A stretch of 64,000 nucleotides of DNA, from positions 6,367,277 to 6,431,276 of the forward strand of contig OZ245021.1 of NCBI GenBank assembly GCA_965223775.1, given 5' to 3'. Shown piece after piece: positions 8,314 through 16,078 of the stretch. The stretch comes from JAJDXW01 sp965223775 (GTDB lineage: Bacteria > Pseudomonadota > Gammaproteobacteria > HK1). Numbering within the stretch: position 1 is the stretch's first letter; each line of letters starts with the position of its first letter. The position numbers and the translations under genes are program-made. The notes beneath the pieces are model-generated. The model saw nothing but the letters and a program-made list of their open reading frames with translations, made no database searches and had not been told where the DNA came from.

Positions 8314-9237
8314 TCAGACCATCTTCACCAGGAAATGGTGATCCACCAGCAGGCAGGCGAATATCCCGAACAGGTAGACGATCGAATACCCGAAGGTCTT
8401 CATCGGCAGGGCCGAATCTTCCCGGAACATGAGGGCGAGCGCGTAGTACACGAACCCGGCCCCGAAGACGACGGCGCCCGCGAGGTAGAGGATCCCGCTC
8501 ATGCGGGTGACGTAGGGCAACAGGCTCGCTACCAGGAGCAGCAGGGTGTAGAGCAGGATCTGGAGCCGGGTGAACGCGACCCCGTGGGTGACCGGAAGCA
8601 TGGGCACGTCGGCCGCCGCGTACTCGTTCCGCCGATGGATGGCGAGCGCCCAGAAGTGCGGTGGGGTCCAGGCGAAGATGATGAGGAAGAGGAGCAGGGC
8701 GTGCGGGTCCACCGCCCCCGTCACCGCCGCCCACCCGATGACCGGCGGCATCGCGCCGGCCGCGCCCCCGATGACGATGTTCTGGGGAGTGGCGGGCTTC
8801 AGCCACACCGTGTAGACCACCGCGTAGGCGGTCGTCGAGACCAGGGTCAGCGCCGCCGCCAGCCAGTTGACCCACACCAGGAGCACGCCGGCCGAGCCGG
8901 CCGCGAGGACGCAGGCGAAGACCGTCACGGTCCGGGGGGCGAGCAATCCGGATACCACCGGGCGATTCCGGGTACGGGCCATGACCAAGTCGATGCGCCG
9001 CTCCACCGCGTGGTTGAAGGCGGCGCCGGCGGCCGCTCCGAGACCGATTCCCGCGGCGCCGGCGAGGAGGATGTCGATCGGCACCATTCCGGGTACCGCG
9101 AGGAACATCCCCACCACCGCGGTGAAGACGATGGTGACCGCGATCTTCGGCTTGCACACCTCGAGGTAGGCCGCGAAGACTTGCGTGAACGCGGCCGCCG
9201 GCCGGGCCGCCGCGGCGCTCGCGGGGGGAACGGTCAT
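8314..9237 (-). CDS. ctaB: Protoheme IX farnesyltransferase (heme O synthase)
   Basis: 307-aa multi-pass membrane protein of the UbiA superfamily. It adds a farnesyl group to heme B to give heme O, precursor of heme A for the aa3-type oxidase encoded alongside. Visible marks are the N-terminal CKPKIAVT entry into helix 1, the first Asp-rich region FNHAVERRIDLVMARTRNRP (NxxxDxxxDxxmxRTxxRP pattern) and the HFWALAIHRRNEYAAADVPM segment typical of the family. ATG 9237 is chosen because a GGAG ribosome site sits about 9 bases upstream. It follows ctaA with a gap of about 190 bp. Confidence 0.95.
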   Translation of the reverse strand: MTVPPASAAAARPAAAFTQVFAAYLEVCKPKIAVTIVFTAVVGMFLAVPGMVPIDILLAGAAGIGLGAAAGAAFNHAVERRIDLVMARTRNRPVVSGLLAPRTVTVFACVLAAGSAGVLLVWVNWLAAALTLVSTTAYAVVYTVWLKPATPQNIVIGGAAGAMPPVIGWAAVTGAVDPHALLLFLIIFAWTPPHFWALAIHRRNEYAAADVPMLPVTHGVAFTRLQILLYTLLLLVASLLPYVTRMSGILYLAGAVVFGAGFVYYALALMFREDSALPMKTFGYSIVYLFGIFACLLVDHHFLVKMV

Positions 9238-9430
9238 GCCCGGGTACTCCTCCCGCTCCCCCTGCATGCACCGGCCCCCGGCGCACTCGATGCCGTCACG
9301 GCCGGCGCGGCCGGTGCGGCCGGTGCGGGTGTCCGCGCCACCGGGCGGGCCGCGAATGCGGGGCGTTCCGGCCCGCGCGGACGCTTCGCTCCGGAACCCG
9401 GCGGAAGGCATGAGCAGTGCGCCAACCCGG

Positions 9431-10444
9431 TCATGGAGGTCCGCCCGATCGGTGATGCATCGTGATCAGCGCAACCAGCAGAAGCGCCGCCACCGCATTA
9501 TGGGCGACGGCTACCCCGAGCGGCAATCCGAGCCATACGTTCGACACGCCGAGCATCGCCTGGACGACGAGCAGCCCGAAGACGGACAGGGTCGCCGCGG
9601 CAAGGGCCCGGTCCGGCCGGCCCCGCCACATCGCCGCGCCGCAGAGCCCCCCCAGGTACAGGACGGTGACGAGCGCCCCGATGCGATGGGCCACGTGGAT
9701 GGCGACCCGCGCCTCGACGGCGAGCACCCCGCCCTCGAATCCGGAGCCGGAGCCGGACTCCTGCCAGAGCCGGAAACCGGCCGCGTAGTCCCCGGCCGGC
9801 CACCAGCTCCCGTGGCAAGTGGGAAAGTCCGGGCACGCGAGCGCCGCGTAGTTGGCGCTGGTCCAGCCCCCGAGCGCGATCTGGACCGCAAGCACCGCGA
9901 CCCCGGCCGCGGCGGCGGGCCCGAGCCACCCCGGCCGCGGCCGGCCGGCGGAGGGGGAGGCGGGGATGGCGGGGATAGCGGGAATGGCGGGGCCGAGGTG
10001 GAGCCGCCACAACAGGCCGAGTATCGCCATCCCTCCCAGCAGGTGAGCGACCACGACGGCCGGTTGCAGCCGAAGGGTGACGGTCCACGCCCCGAGGGCG
10101 GCCTGAAACGCGACCAGCGCCAGGAGGGCGAGGGGGAGCGCGATCGGCCCGCCCGCCGCCCCGCGCCGCCGGCCGCGGGCGGCGATGACCGCGAGGGCCA
10201 GGATCGCGAGCCCGAGGGCGCCCGCGGTGTAGCGATGGACCATCTCGCGCCACGCCTTCCCCCCCTCGATGGCCGCCTCGAGCCCGGACCCGGCCGGGCC
10301 GACCACCATCCGGCCGTAGCACCCCGGCCAGTCCGGGCAGCCGAGCCCCGCCCCGGTGAGCCGCACCCACGCGCCGAGCACCACCACCGCGAACGCGAGC
10401 ACCGCGATCCCGAGCGCGAGCCGGCGCAACCGCCGCTCGTGCAT
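9431..10444 (-). CDS. ctaA: Heme A synthase CtaA
   Basis: 337-aa polytopic membrane protein that oxidises the C8 methyl group of heme O to the formyl group of heme A. The first loop carries LTGAGLGCPDWPGCYG, the conserved Cys-rich signature, and a second pair of cysteines lies in ALACPDFPTCHG. Histidines for heme binding appear in MVHRYTAG, VVAHLLGG, HVAHRIGA and AVAHNAVA. A short Ile-Pro-Ala repeat (IPAIPAIPA, from a 9-bp DNA repeat near 9962-9992) sits in the loop between the two halves. ATG 10444 removes an 83-residue Arg/Pro/Gly-rich extension that looks like non-coding sequence. Confidence 0.95.
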   Translation of the reverse strand: MHERRLRRLALGIAVLAFAVVVLGAWVRLTGAGLGCPDWPGCYGRMVVGPAGSGLEAAIEGGKAWREMVHRYTAGALGLAILALAVIAARGRRRGAAGGPIALPLALLALVAFQAALGAWTVTLRLQPAVVVAHLLGGMAILGLLWRLHLGPAIPAIPAIPASPSAGRPRPGWLGPAAAAGVAVLAVQIALGGWTSANYAALACPDFPTCHGSWWPAGDYAAGFRLWQESGSGSGFEGGVLAVEARVAIHVAHRIGALVTVLYLGGLCGAAMWRGRPDRALAAATLSVFGLLVVQAMLGVSNVWLGLPLGVAVAHNAVAALLLVALITMHHRSGGPP

Positions 10445-10646
10445 CAGCAGGACCTGCCCCCGCGGCAACGGGACGGACGTCCACCACGCCCATGACCCCA
10501 TGCGAACCGGATGGCGCCCGCCGCCCGCCGGCCGCGGCGGTCCGGCCGGCCACCCGCCCGGCCGCCCGGGCAAGCTCCGGCGATCGCGAGGGCCGGAAGC
10601 CGGGGAACCGCAAACGCCATCCTCCGCTCCCGCCGTTGCGTTCGGG

Positions 10647-11222
10647 TCACCCGGTCTGCCATTTCGAGAGCTTGAGGAGGCGGGTGAGATCATCCTTGAT
10701 CGCGCGTGGACCGGACCCGGCCGGAAAGTACGAGACCACGAAACGCCGCGGGTCCACGAGCCAGATTCCGTGCCCGATCCCGGCTCCGCCGTCGTCCGCG
10801 CGGCGAAGGGAGCGTTGCCAGCCGGCCGTGGCCGTCGCTACCGGGTGGTCCGTCTCGGCCGGGGAGGAAGATGCGGGGGGGACGAGCAGCAGCCGCTGCA
10901 CCCGTGCCCGATTCCGGCCGAGCGCCCGATGCGCCTGGCGCATCGCCCCGAGCGCGGCCTCGCAGTCGGCCTCGCAGCCGCTCGCGGCGAGATGGACGAG
11001 CGTCCACCGGCGATCGAGGAAGTCGGGGGGGAGGGTCTCCCCGCTCACCAGCACGAGGGGGTCGGGCGGCGCGGGGCGCGGGGGATCGAGGAGCAGGGCC
11101 CGGTTCACCGTTCCCGGCACGAACCACGTTCCGGCCCCGGCATACAGCACGAGCGCGAGAACGAGCGGAGCCGTGAACAAGGCGAGGAGCCCGAGGAGCA
11201 CCAGCTTCGGCCTGACCCGCAT
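10647..11222 (-). CDS. Sco-like cytochrome oxidase assembly protein with a CxxxC motif
   Basis: 191 aa with an N-terminal membrane anchor (residues about 6-28) and a soluble domain that would face the periplasm. C83 and C87 form CEADC, the CxxxC spacing of Sco-type copper chaperones, and a histidine follows in GIGHGIWLVDP, where Sco proteins keep their third copper ligand. The fold is the thioredoxin-like one suggested by WTLVHLAASGC and IWLVDPRRFVVSYF. Genes of this kind lie between SURF1 and ctaA in other gammaproteobacterial cox loci. A role in delivering copper to CoxB is an inference. Confidence 0.75.
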   Translation of the reverse strand: MRVRPKLVLLGLLALFTAPLVLALVLYAGAGTWFVPGTVNRALLLDPPRPAPPDPLVLVSGETLPPDFLDRRWTLVHLAASGCEADCEAALGAMRQAHRALGRNRARVQRLLLVPPASSSPAETDHPVATATAGWQRSLRRADDGGAGIGHGIWLVDPRRFVVSYFPAGSGPRAIKDDLTRLLKLSKWQTG

Positions 11223-11249
11223 CGCTTCAAGCCCTCCCCGCTCGGACGA

Positions 11250-11457
11250 CTAGCCCGGAAATCTCACCAGCTTTCGTCGCGAGGGCGGCGAGACGGCGCT
11301 GTGACAGGCCGCACGGACCGAAGGAGCGCGTACGCGCTGGCGAAGGCGTAGCCGACACTAGCGCGTTCGCGCTGTCGAAGCGGCTTGAGGGAGTACGGCC
11401 TGTCACAGCGCATGGATCGCCGTCCGCAGCAGGAAGCTGGTGAGATTTGCGGGCTAG
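11250..11457 (+). repeat. Family B hairpin element, copy B2
   Basis: 208 bp between the Sco-like gene and SURF1. The end arms match over about 24 bp with one mismatch (CTAGCCCGGAAATCTCACCA on the left; CTAGCCCGCAAATCTCACCA read inward from the right). Position 21 is G in both arms here but A in both arms of B1. The inner arms are CTGTGACAGGCC / GGCCTGTCACAG. The loop holds an extra roughly 35-bp stretch (GCGAAGGCGTAGCCGACACT and following) absent from the other copies. Confidence 0.85.
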
Positions 11458-11612
11458 CGCCCGGCCCCGGCGCCCGATCGCGGCGGACCTCCCGGCCGGA
11501 GCCGTGGAGGAGGGGCTGCCCGGGGATTCCCCGGTCCTTCCGGGCTCGAACCCCTTCCATCTCCCGTCCCGTCGCCGCCTCGCCGCCGGCCCCGGTGAGA
11601 AGCACCGACCGA

Positions 11613-12407
11613 TCATGCCGCGGACCGCCTCAGGTTCACCGCGACCCAGATCGCGAACAGCGCCGCCGCGAGTGCAAACCATTGAAAGGCGTATCCACGG
11701 TGTCGGTCCGGGGTCAGCCCGGATGCGGCCTTCCACTCCCGGACGTAACCGTGCGGAGCGTCCGGGTCGAGGGCCACGAGCCATGCGGCGAGGGGATATC
11801 CCAGCGAACCCTGCATGGCGTCGATCTCCACCCGCTGCACCACCCGCGGCCACCCGGACGCCGCGTAGCCGGTGTCGCCGAGAACGAACAGGTCCTCGCG
11901 GGGAAGACGGACGGTTCCCCGCAAGCGCAGCTCGCCCCCGGGGGTGGCGACCTCGGGAAGGACGGCCCGGTCCGGTCCGCCCGGCACCCATCCCCGGTTG
12001 ACCAGGACCGCGCCGTGGCTCGCGGTCCGAAAGGGGGTCAGCACGTGGTACCCCGGCCGGCCCCGGTAGGTGCGGTTATCCTGGAGGAACTGGTGCAGCG
12101 GGTCGTAACGCCCGCCGAAGTCCACCCGCGCGTACTCGTGAGGCTCGCTGCCGAGGGCCGTCTCGTCCAGCACCACCACGCGGCCCGCCTCGAACGCGTC
12201 CCGCCGCTCCTCCTTGCCGGCCGCCCGGTCGAGCTGCCACAAGCCGAGGCCGCAGAGCAGTCCGAACACCACCGCTGCCGCGGCGCTCGGCACAAGGGAA
12301 GGCGAGAACCGGTAGCCGGCCAGCGTCAGGGGCGGCGACGAGATGCTGCCGCCGTTCCTTGGGGCCCGGGTGACGCGGACCGTCGAACCGGGGCCGGCCC
12401 GGAACAC
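11613..12407 (-). CDS. SURF1-family cytochrome oxidase assembly protein
   Basis: About 264 aa. SURF1 proteins have an N-terminal and a C-terminal transmembrane helix around a periplasmic domain and aid heme A insertion into CoxA. Here the N-terminal helix is FSPSLVPSAAAAVVFGLLCG followed by LGLWQLDRA, the family GxWQLxR signature, then LVNRGWVPGG in the centre and a C-terminal helix around YAFQWFALAAALFAIWVAVN. No ATG is available close to the first helix; the GTG at 12407 is the nearest usual start and lies inside the degenerate arm of repeat B3, so the first few residues may derive from the repeat. The start is therefore uncertain. Confidence 0.85.
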   Translation of the reverse strand: MFRAGPGSTVRVTRAPRNGGSISSPPLTLAGYRFSPSLVPSAAAAVVFGLLCGLGLWQLDRAAGKEERRDAFEAGRVVVLDETALGSEPHEYARVDFGGRYDPLHQFLQDNRTYRGRPGYHVLTPFRTASHGAVLVNRGWVPGGPDRAVLPEVATPGGELRLRGTVRLPREDLFVLGDTGYAASGWPRVVQRVEIDAMQGSLGYPLAAWLVALDPDAPHGYVREWKAASGLTPDRHRGYAFQWFALAAALFAIWVAVNLRRSAA

Positions 12408-12595
12408 CCGCCAACGTTCGTCGCGAGGGCGCGGGCGCCGGGATGGCGTGGCGGTGGGGCGCACGGACTGAGAAACGCCGAAGACCCAGCCACCACAAGC
12501 GCGTCCGCGCCGTTGAAGCGGCTCGAGGGCATACGGCCCGCCACCAAGAGCAGATTGGCACCCGCAGCAGGCGGCTGGCGAGATTTTCGGGCTAG
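12395..12595 (+). repeat. Family B hairpin element, copy B3 (degenerate left arm)
   Basis: The right end CTAG at 12592-12595 with GCGAGATTTTCGGG is well kept; the left arm at 12395-12420 (GCCCGGAACACCCGCCAACG) has drifted. Inner arms are GTGGCGG / CCGCCAC rather than the GTGACA-type arms of B1 and B2, yet they still pair. The left end overlaps the probable start codon of SURF1, and the right end lies about 37 bp before the DUF2909 start. Confidence 0.75.
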
Positions 12596-12632
12596 ACTTC
12601 CGGTCGCTGGCCCGGCCCGGGAGCGAGCCCCC

Positions 12633-12839
12633 GTGAACTTCGCCACCATAGTCATCGTATTGATCTTTATCGGTATCCTGGCGAGCCTGGGATCCGCGCT
12701 GGTCCATCTCGTCCGGGGCCGCGGGCGCTCGGAACGGACCGCCAAGGCCCTCACGGTCCGGATCGGCATGTCCATCGGGCTGTTCGTGCTGCTGTTCCTG
12801 CTCTGGTGGGCGGGGCTCATCCGTCCACACGGAATGTGA
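12633..12839 (+). CDS. Small two-helix membrane protein, DUF2909 (twin transmembrane) family
   Basis: 68 aa with two hydrophobic helices (residues about 3-26 and 44-62) joined by a basic loop HLVRGRGRSERTAKALTVR. This matches the DUF2909 'twin transmembrane protein' found beside coxC in many gammaproteobacterial oxidase loci. It starts at GTG 12633 and is the only plus-strand gene in the locus, convergent with coxC and leaving just 16 bp between the stops. Its role in the oxidase is unknown. Confidence 0.8.
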   Translation: MNFATIVIVLIFIGILASLGSALVHLVRGRGRSERTAKALTVRIGMSIGLFVLLFLLWWAGLIRPHGM

Positions 12840-12855
12840 GTGTGCCCCGCCGCCC

Positions 12856-13716
12856 TCAGAGCCAGTAGACGAAGATGAACAACCCCAGCCAGACCACGTC
12901 GACGAAATGCCAGTACCAGGCCGCGGCTTCGAACGCGAAATGGTGCTTGGTGTCGAAGTGTCCCTTCATTCCTCTCAGCATGACCACGGTGAGCATGATC
13001 GCGCCGATGGTGACGTGGGCTCCGTGGAAGCCGGTGAGCATGAAGAACGTCGAGCCGTAGATCCCGGTCGACAGCTTGAGGTTGAGGTGGGTGTACGCTT
13101 CGAAGTACTCGTACCCCTGCAGGCCGACGAAGAGAAACCCCAGCAGGACCGTCAGCAGCAGCCCCCCGACGAACTGCCCGCGATTCCCCTTGATGATGCC
13201 CCAGTGCGCCCAGGTCACGGTGCCCCCGCTCGAGAGCAGGATGATGGTGTTCAGGGCGGGGACCCCCCACGCCTCCATCACCTGGTACGCACCGCCGACC
13301 GCTTCCGGGCCGTTGGTCGGCCACACCGAGTCGAACGCCGGCCACAGGAACAGGTTGGTCGCCACGCCGGTGCCCTCGCCCCCCAGCCAGGGCACGGAAT
13401 AGACGCGCGCGTAGAACAGGGCGCCGAAGAACACGCCGAAGAAGCACACCTCGGAGAAGATGAACCATCCCATTCCCCACCGGAACGAGCGGTCGACCTG
13501 GTCGTTGTAGATGCGGGACTCGCTCTCCCGGACTACCTGCCCGAACCACAGGAACATCATGGCCGCGAGGATCACGAACCCGAGGACCATCACCAGCGAC
13601 GCGAGGCTCGCGCCGTTGAGCAGCGCCGCGAAGCCGCCGAGGAGAGCGGTGAGGCCGATCGAGCCCACGATGGGCCAACGCGTGCCGTGGGGGAGATAGT
13701 ACTGGGCTTCAGCCAT
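12856..13716 (-). CDS. ctaE: Cytochrome c oxidase subunit III
   Basis: 286-aa membrane subunit of the heme-copper oxidase. It begins MAEAQYYLPHGTRWPIVG, and the later helices contain WGMGWFIFSEVCFFGVFFGA and FFMLTGFHGAHVTIG, the standard subunit III motifs, ending with WYWHFVDVVWLGLFIFVYW. Subunit III stabilises the dinuclear centre and proton uptake. The start overlaps the end of ctaG by 8 bp (13709-13716), so the two are translationally linked. Confidence 0.95.
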   Translation of the reverse strand: MAEAQYYLPHGTRWPIVGSIGLTALLGGFAALLNGASLASLVMVLGFVILAAMMFLWFGQVVRESESRIYNDQVDRSFRWGMGWFIFSEVCFFGVFFGALFYARVYSVPWLGGEGTGVATNLFLWPAFDSVWPTNGPEAVGGAYQVMEAWGVPALNTIILLSSGGTVTWAHWGIIKGNRGQFVGGLLLTVLLGFLFVGLQGYEYFEAYTHLNLKLSTGIYGSTFFMLTGFHGAHVTIGAIMLTVVMLRGMKGHFDTKHHFAFEAAAWYWHFVDVVWLGLFIFVYWL

Positions 13717-14317
13717 TGGTTCGGATTCCGTCACTGGGGGCGGCGCGCCGGGCCGCCGACTGGGCGGCAGGTTCCGCCTCGAAGAAGGTATAGGCAAGGG
13801 TCAGGGTGCCGATTCGGCGCGGGATCGCCTCGTCCACCACGAAGCGCACCGGCATGTCGCGGGTCTCCCCGGGCTCGAGGCGCTGCCGGGTGAAGCAGAA
13901 GCATTCGATCTTGTTGAAGTGCGCTGCGGCGCCGACGGGAGTAACGCTCGGGACGGCCTGGGCGATCACCGGCCGGCGCGAAAGGTTGGAGGCGGAGAAA
14001 TTCACCTCGTAGACCTTTCCGGGATGGACCTCGAAAGGCCCTTTCGGGGTATCGAACTTCCAGCGCAGGCCGCTGTTGACGGTCGCGACGAACTGGACGT
14101 TGACCACCCTCGTCTCATCCACCGCGCCGGTCGTCGCCGTCGCCTCCGAGACGATCCCGGTACGGCCGCCGATCCCGGTGATGTCGCACACGATGTCGTA
14201 CAGCGGCACAAGTGCGTACCCGAAGCCGAACATGGCCGCGGTCGCGACGAGCAACCGGACCGCCAGTCGCCGGTTCGCGGGCGCAGCCGGGCGGGCGGAA
14301 TTCACCACCGGAACCAT
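13709..14317 (-). CDS. ctaG: Cytochrome c oxidase assembly protein CtaG (Cox11)
   Basis: 202 aa, one N-terminal transmembrane helix (residues about 17-42) then a periplasmic immunoglobulin-like domain. The copper-binding motif CFCF appears in KIECFCFTRQRLEPGE, followed by MPVRFVVDEAIP and TLTLAYTFFE, all diagnostic of Cox11. It delivers copper to the CuB site of CoxA. The start overlaps the end of the preceding 41-codon gene by 16 bp. Confidence 0.95.
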   Translation of the reverse strand: MVPVVNSARPAAPANRRLAVRLLVATAAMFGFGYALVPLYDIVCDITGIGGRTGIVSEATATTGAVDETRVVNVQFVATVNSGLRWKFDTPKGPFEVHPGKVYEVNFSASNLSRRPVIAQAVPSVTPVGAAAHFNKIECFCFTRQRLEPGETRDMPVRFVVDEAIPRRIGTLTLAYTFFEAEPAAQSAARRAAPSDGIRTNG

Positions 14318-14427
14318 CCCGTCACGAACATGAGCACATAGAACCCCAGGGCCACGACCGCGATCGCCAGTGCGAGCCGGACGTTGGACCTGCGCTGCCG
14401 TTTCGCCTCACCGGGAGCGTCGCCCAC
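14302..14427 (-). CDS. 41-aa membrane protein between coxA and ctaG (small cytochrome oxidase assembly protein)
   Basis: A short gene below common length cut-offs. From GTG 14427 it reads MGDAPGEAKRQRRSNVRLAL and continues with one hydrophobic helix (about residues 18-37) to a Trp-Phe-Arg-Trp end, stop TGA 14302-14304. It is in the same frame as coxA, starting 12 bp after the coxA TAG (a TTG one codon earlier is also possible), and its end overlaps the ctaG start by 16 bp. Tiny single-helix proteins with a basic N-terminus occur at exactly this position in other cox operons and are annotated as small oxidase assembly proteins. Confidence 0.8.
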   Translation of the reverse strand: MGDAPGEAKRQRRSNVRLALAIAVVALGFYVLMFVTGWFRW

Positions 14428-14439
14428 CAAGTGGAGCGC

Positions 14440-16029
14440 CTATCGGACCGCCGGAGGGGTCTCGAACGTGTGATACGGCGGGGGAGACGGCAACGTCCAC
14501 TCCAGCCCGTCCGAGCCGTCCCAGACCTCGGCCGTCGCCTGCTTCCCGCCCCGGCAGCACCGGAGCACGATCCAGGCGAACAGGAGCTGGGAGAGCCCGA
14601 ACCCGAACCCGCCGATGCTCGACACCATGTTCCAGTCGGCGAACTGCACCGCATAGTCCGGGATCCGCCGCGGCATCCCCGCCAGCCCGAGGAAGTGCTG
14701 CGGGAAGAACAGGATGTTGACGAAGATGGTCGACAGCCAGAAGTGCCACTTGCCGAGCCGCTCGTCATACATGTTCCCGGTCCACTTCGGCAGCCAGTAA
14801 TAGACCCCGGCGAAGATGCCGAACAGCGAACCGGTCACCAGCACGTAGTGGAAGTGGGCCACCACGAAGTAGGTGTCGTGGTACTGGAAGTCCGAGGGGA
14901 CGATCGCCAGCATGAGGCCCGAGAACCCGCCGAGCGTGAACAGGATGACGAATGCGATCGCGTACAGCATGGGGGTCTCGAAGCTGAGCGAGCCGCGCCA
15001 CATCGTCGCCACCCAGTTGAAGACCTTCACCCCGGTCGGGACCGCGATCAGCATCGTGGTGTACATGAAGAACAGCTCGCCCGCGAGCGGCATCCCCACC
15101 GTGAACATGTGGTGCGCCCACACGATGAACGACAGGAACGCGATCGAGGCGGTGGCGTACACCATGGACTCGTAGCCGAAGAGGGGCTTGCGGGAGAAGG
15201 TGGGGATGACCTGGGACACGATCCCGAACGACGGCAGGATCATGATGTACACCTCGGGGTGCCCGAAGAACCAGAAGATGTGCTGGAACAGGACCGGGTC
15301 GCCTCCGCCCGCGGCGGAGAAGAAGGAGGTGCCGAAGAACTTGTCGGTGAGCAGCATGGTGACCGCCCCCGCGAAGACCGGCATGGCGGCCACCAGCAGG
15401 AACGCGGTGATGAGCCAGGTCCATATGAACAGGGGCATCTTCAACAGGGTCATGCCGGGGGCGCGCATGTTCAAGATGGTCACGATGATGTTGATGGCGC
15501 CCATCACCGACGCGATGCCCATCAGGTGGATGGCGAAGATCGCGAACGGAAGGTTCGCGCCGCCCTGGAGAACGAGCGGCGCATAGAGGGTCCAGCCCGC
15601 GGCGGGGGCGCCTCCCTCCATGAAGAAGGTGGAAATCAGGAGTGCGAACGCGAACGGAAGGAGCCAGAAGCTCCAGTTGTTCAAGCGCGGGAGGGCCATG
15701 TCGGGGGCCCCGATCATCATCGGAACCATCCAGTTCGCAAACCCCACGGTGGCCGGCATGATCGCGCCGAAGACCATGATCAGCGCGTGCATGGTGGTCA
15801 ACTGGTTGAAGAAGTCCGGCTCCACGAACTGAAGGCCGGGCGACCACAGCTCGGTGCGAATGCCGAGCGCGAGGACGCCCCCGAGCAGAAGCATCAGGAA
15901 CGAGAACACGAGGTAGAGCGTTCCGATGTCCTTGTGGTTGGTGGTGAACACCCACCGGAGGACGCCGGGCTCGGGGCCGTGATGGTGGTGGTCGTCGTGG
16001 TGCGCGTCGTGCGTGGTTGCCGCGCTCAT
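14440..16029 (-). CDS. ctaD: Cytochrome c oxidase subunit I (heme-copper oxidase catalytic subunit)
   Basis: 529-aa, twelve-helix catalytic subunit that reduces oxygen and pumps protons. After a His-rich start (THDAHHDDHHHHGPEPG) it has RWVFTTNHKDIGTLYLVF, HALIMVFGAIMPATVGFANW, the CuB/heme a3 region with the HPEVYIMILPSFGI motif, VWAHHMFTVGMP and the C-terminal HFHYVLVTGSLFGIFAG, all standard for A-type enzymes. The WxFGHPEVY tyrosine cross-linked to histidine is present. ATG 16029 has GGAG upstream. The TAG stop is followed in frame by a 41-codon gene. Confidence 0.97.
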   Translation of the reverse strand: MSAATTHDAHHDDHHHHGPEPGVLRWVFTTNHKDIGTLYLVFSFLMLLLGGVLALGIRTELWSPGLQFVEPDFFNQLTTMHALIMVFGAIMPATVGFANWMVPMMIGAPDMALPRLNNWSFWLLPFAFALLISTFFMEGGAPAAGWTLYAPLVLQGGANLPFAIFAIHLMGIASVMGAINIIVTILNMRAPGMTLLKMPLFIWTWLITAFLLVAAMPVFAGAVTMLLTDKFFGTSFFSAAGGGDPVLFQHIFWFFGHPEVYIMILPSFGIVSQVIPTFSRKPLFGYESMVYATASIAFLSFIVWAHHMFTVGMPLAGELFFMYTTMLIAVPTGVKVFNWVATMWRGSLSFETPMLYAIAFVILFTLGGFSGLMLAIVPSDFQYHDTYFVVAHFHYVLVTGSLFGIFAGVYYWLPKWTGNMYDERLGKWHFWLSTIFVNILFFPQHFLGLAGMPRRIPDYAVQFADWNMVSSIGGFGFGLSQLLFAWIVLRCCRGGKQATAEVWDGSDGLEWTLPSPPPYHTFETPPAVR

Positions 16030-16078
16030 CTCCACACTCCTCCTGCCGTTCGTTCGCCGTGCGGGGAGCCGCGGCCCC

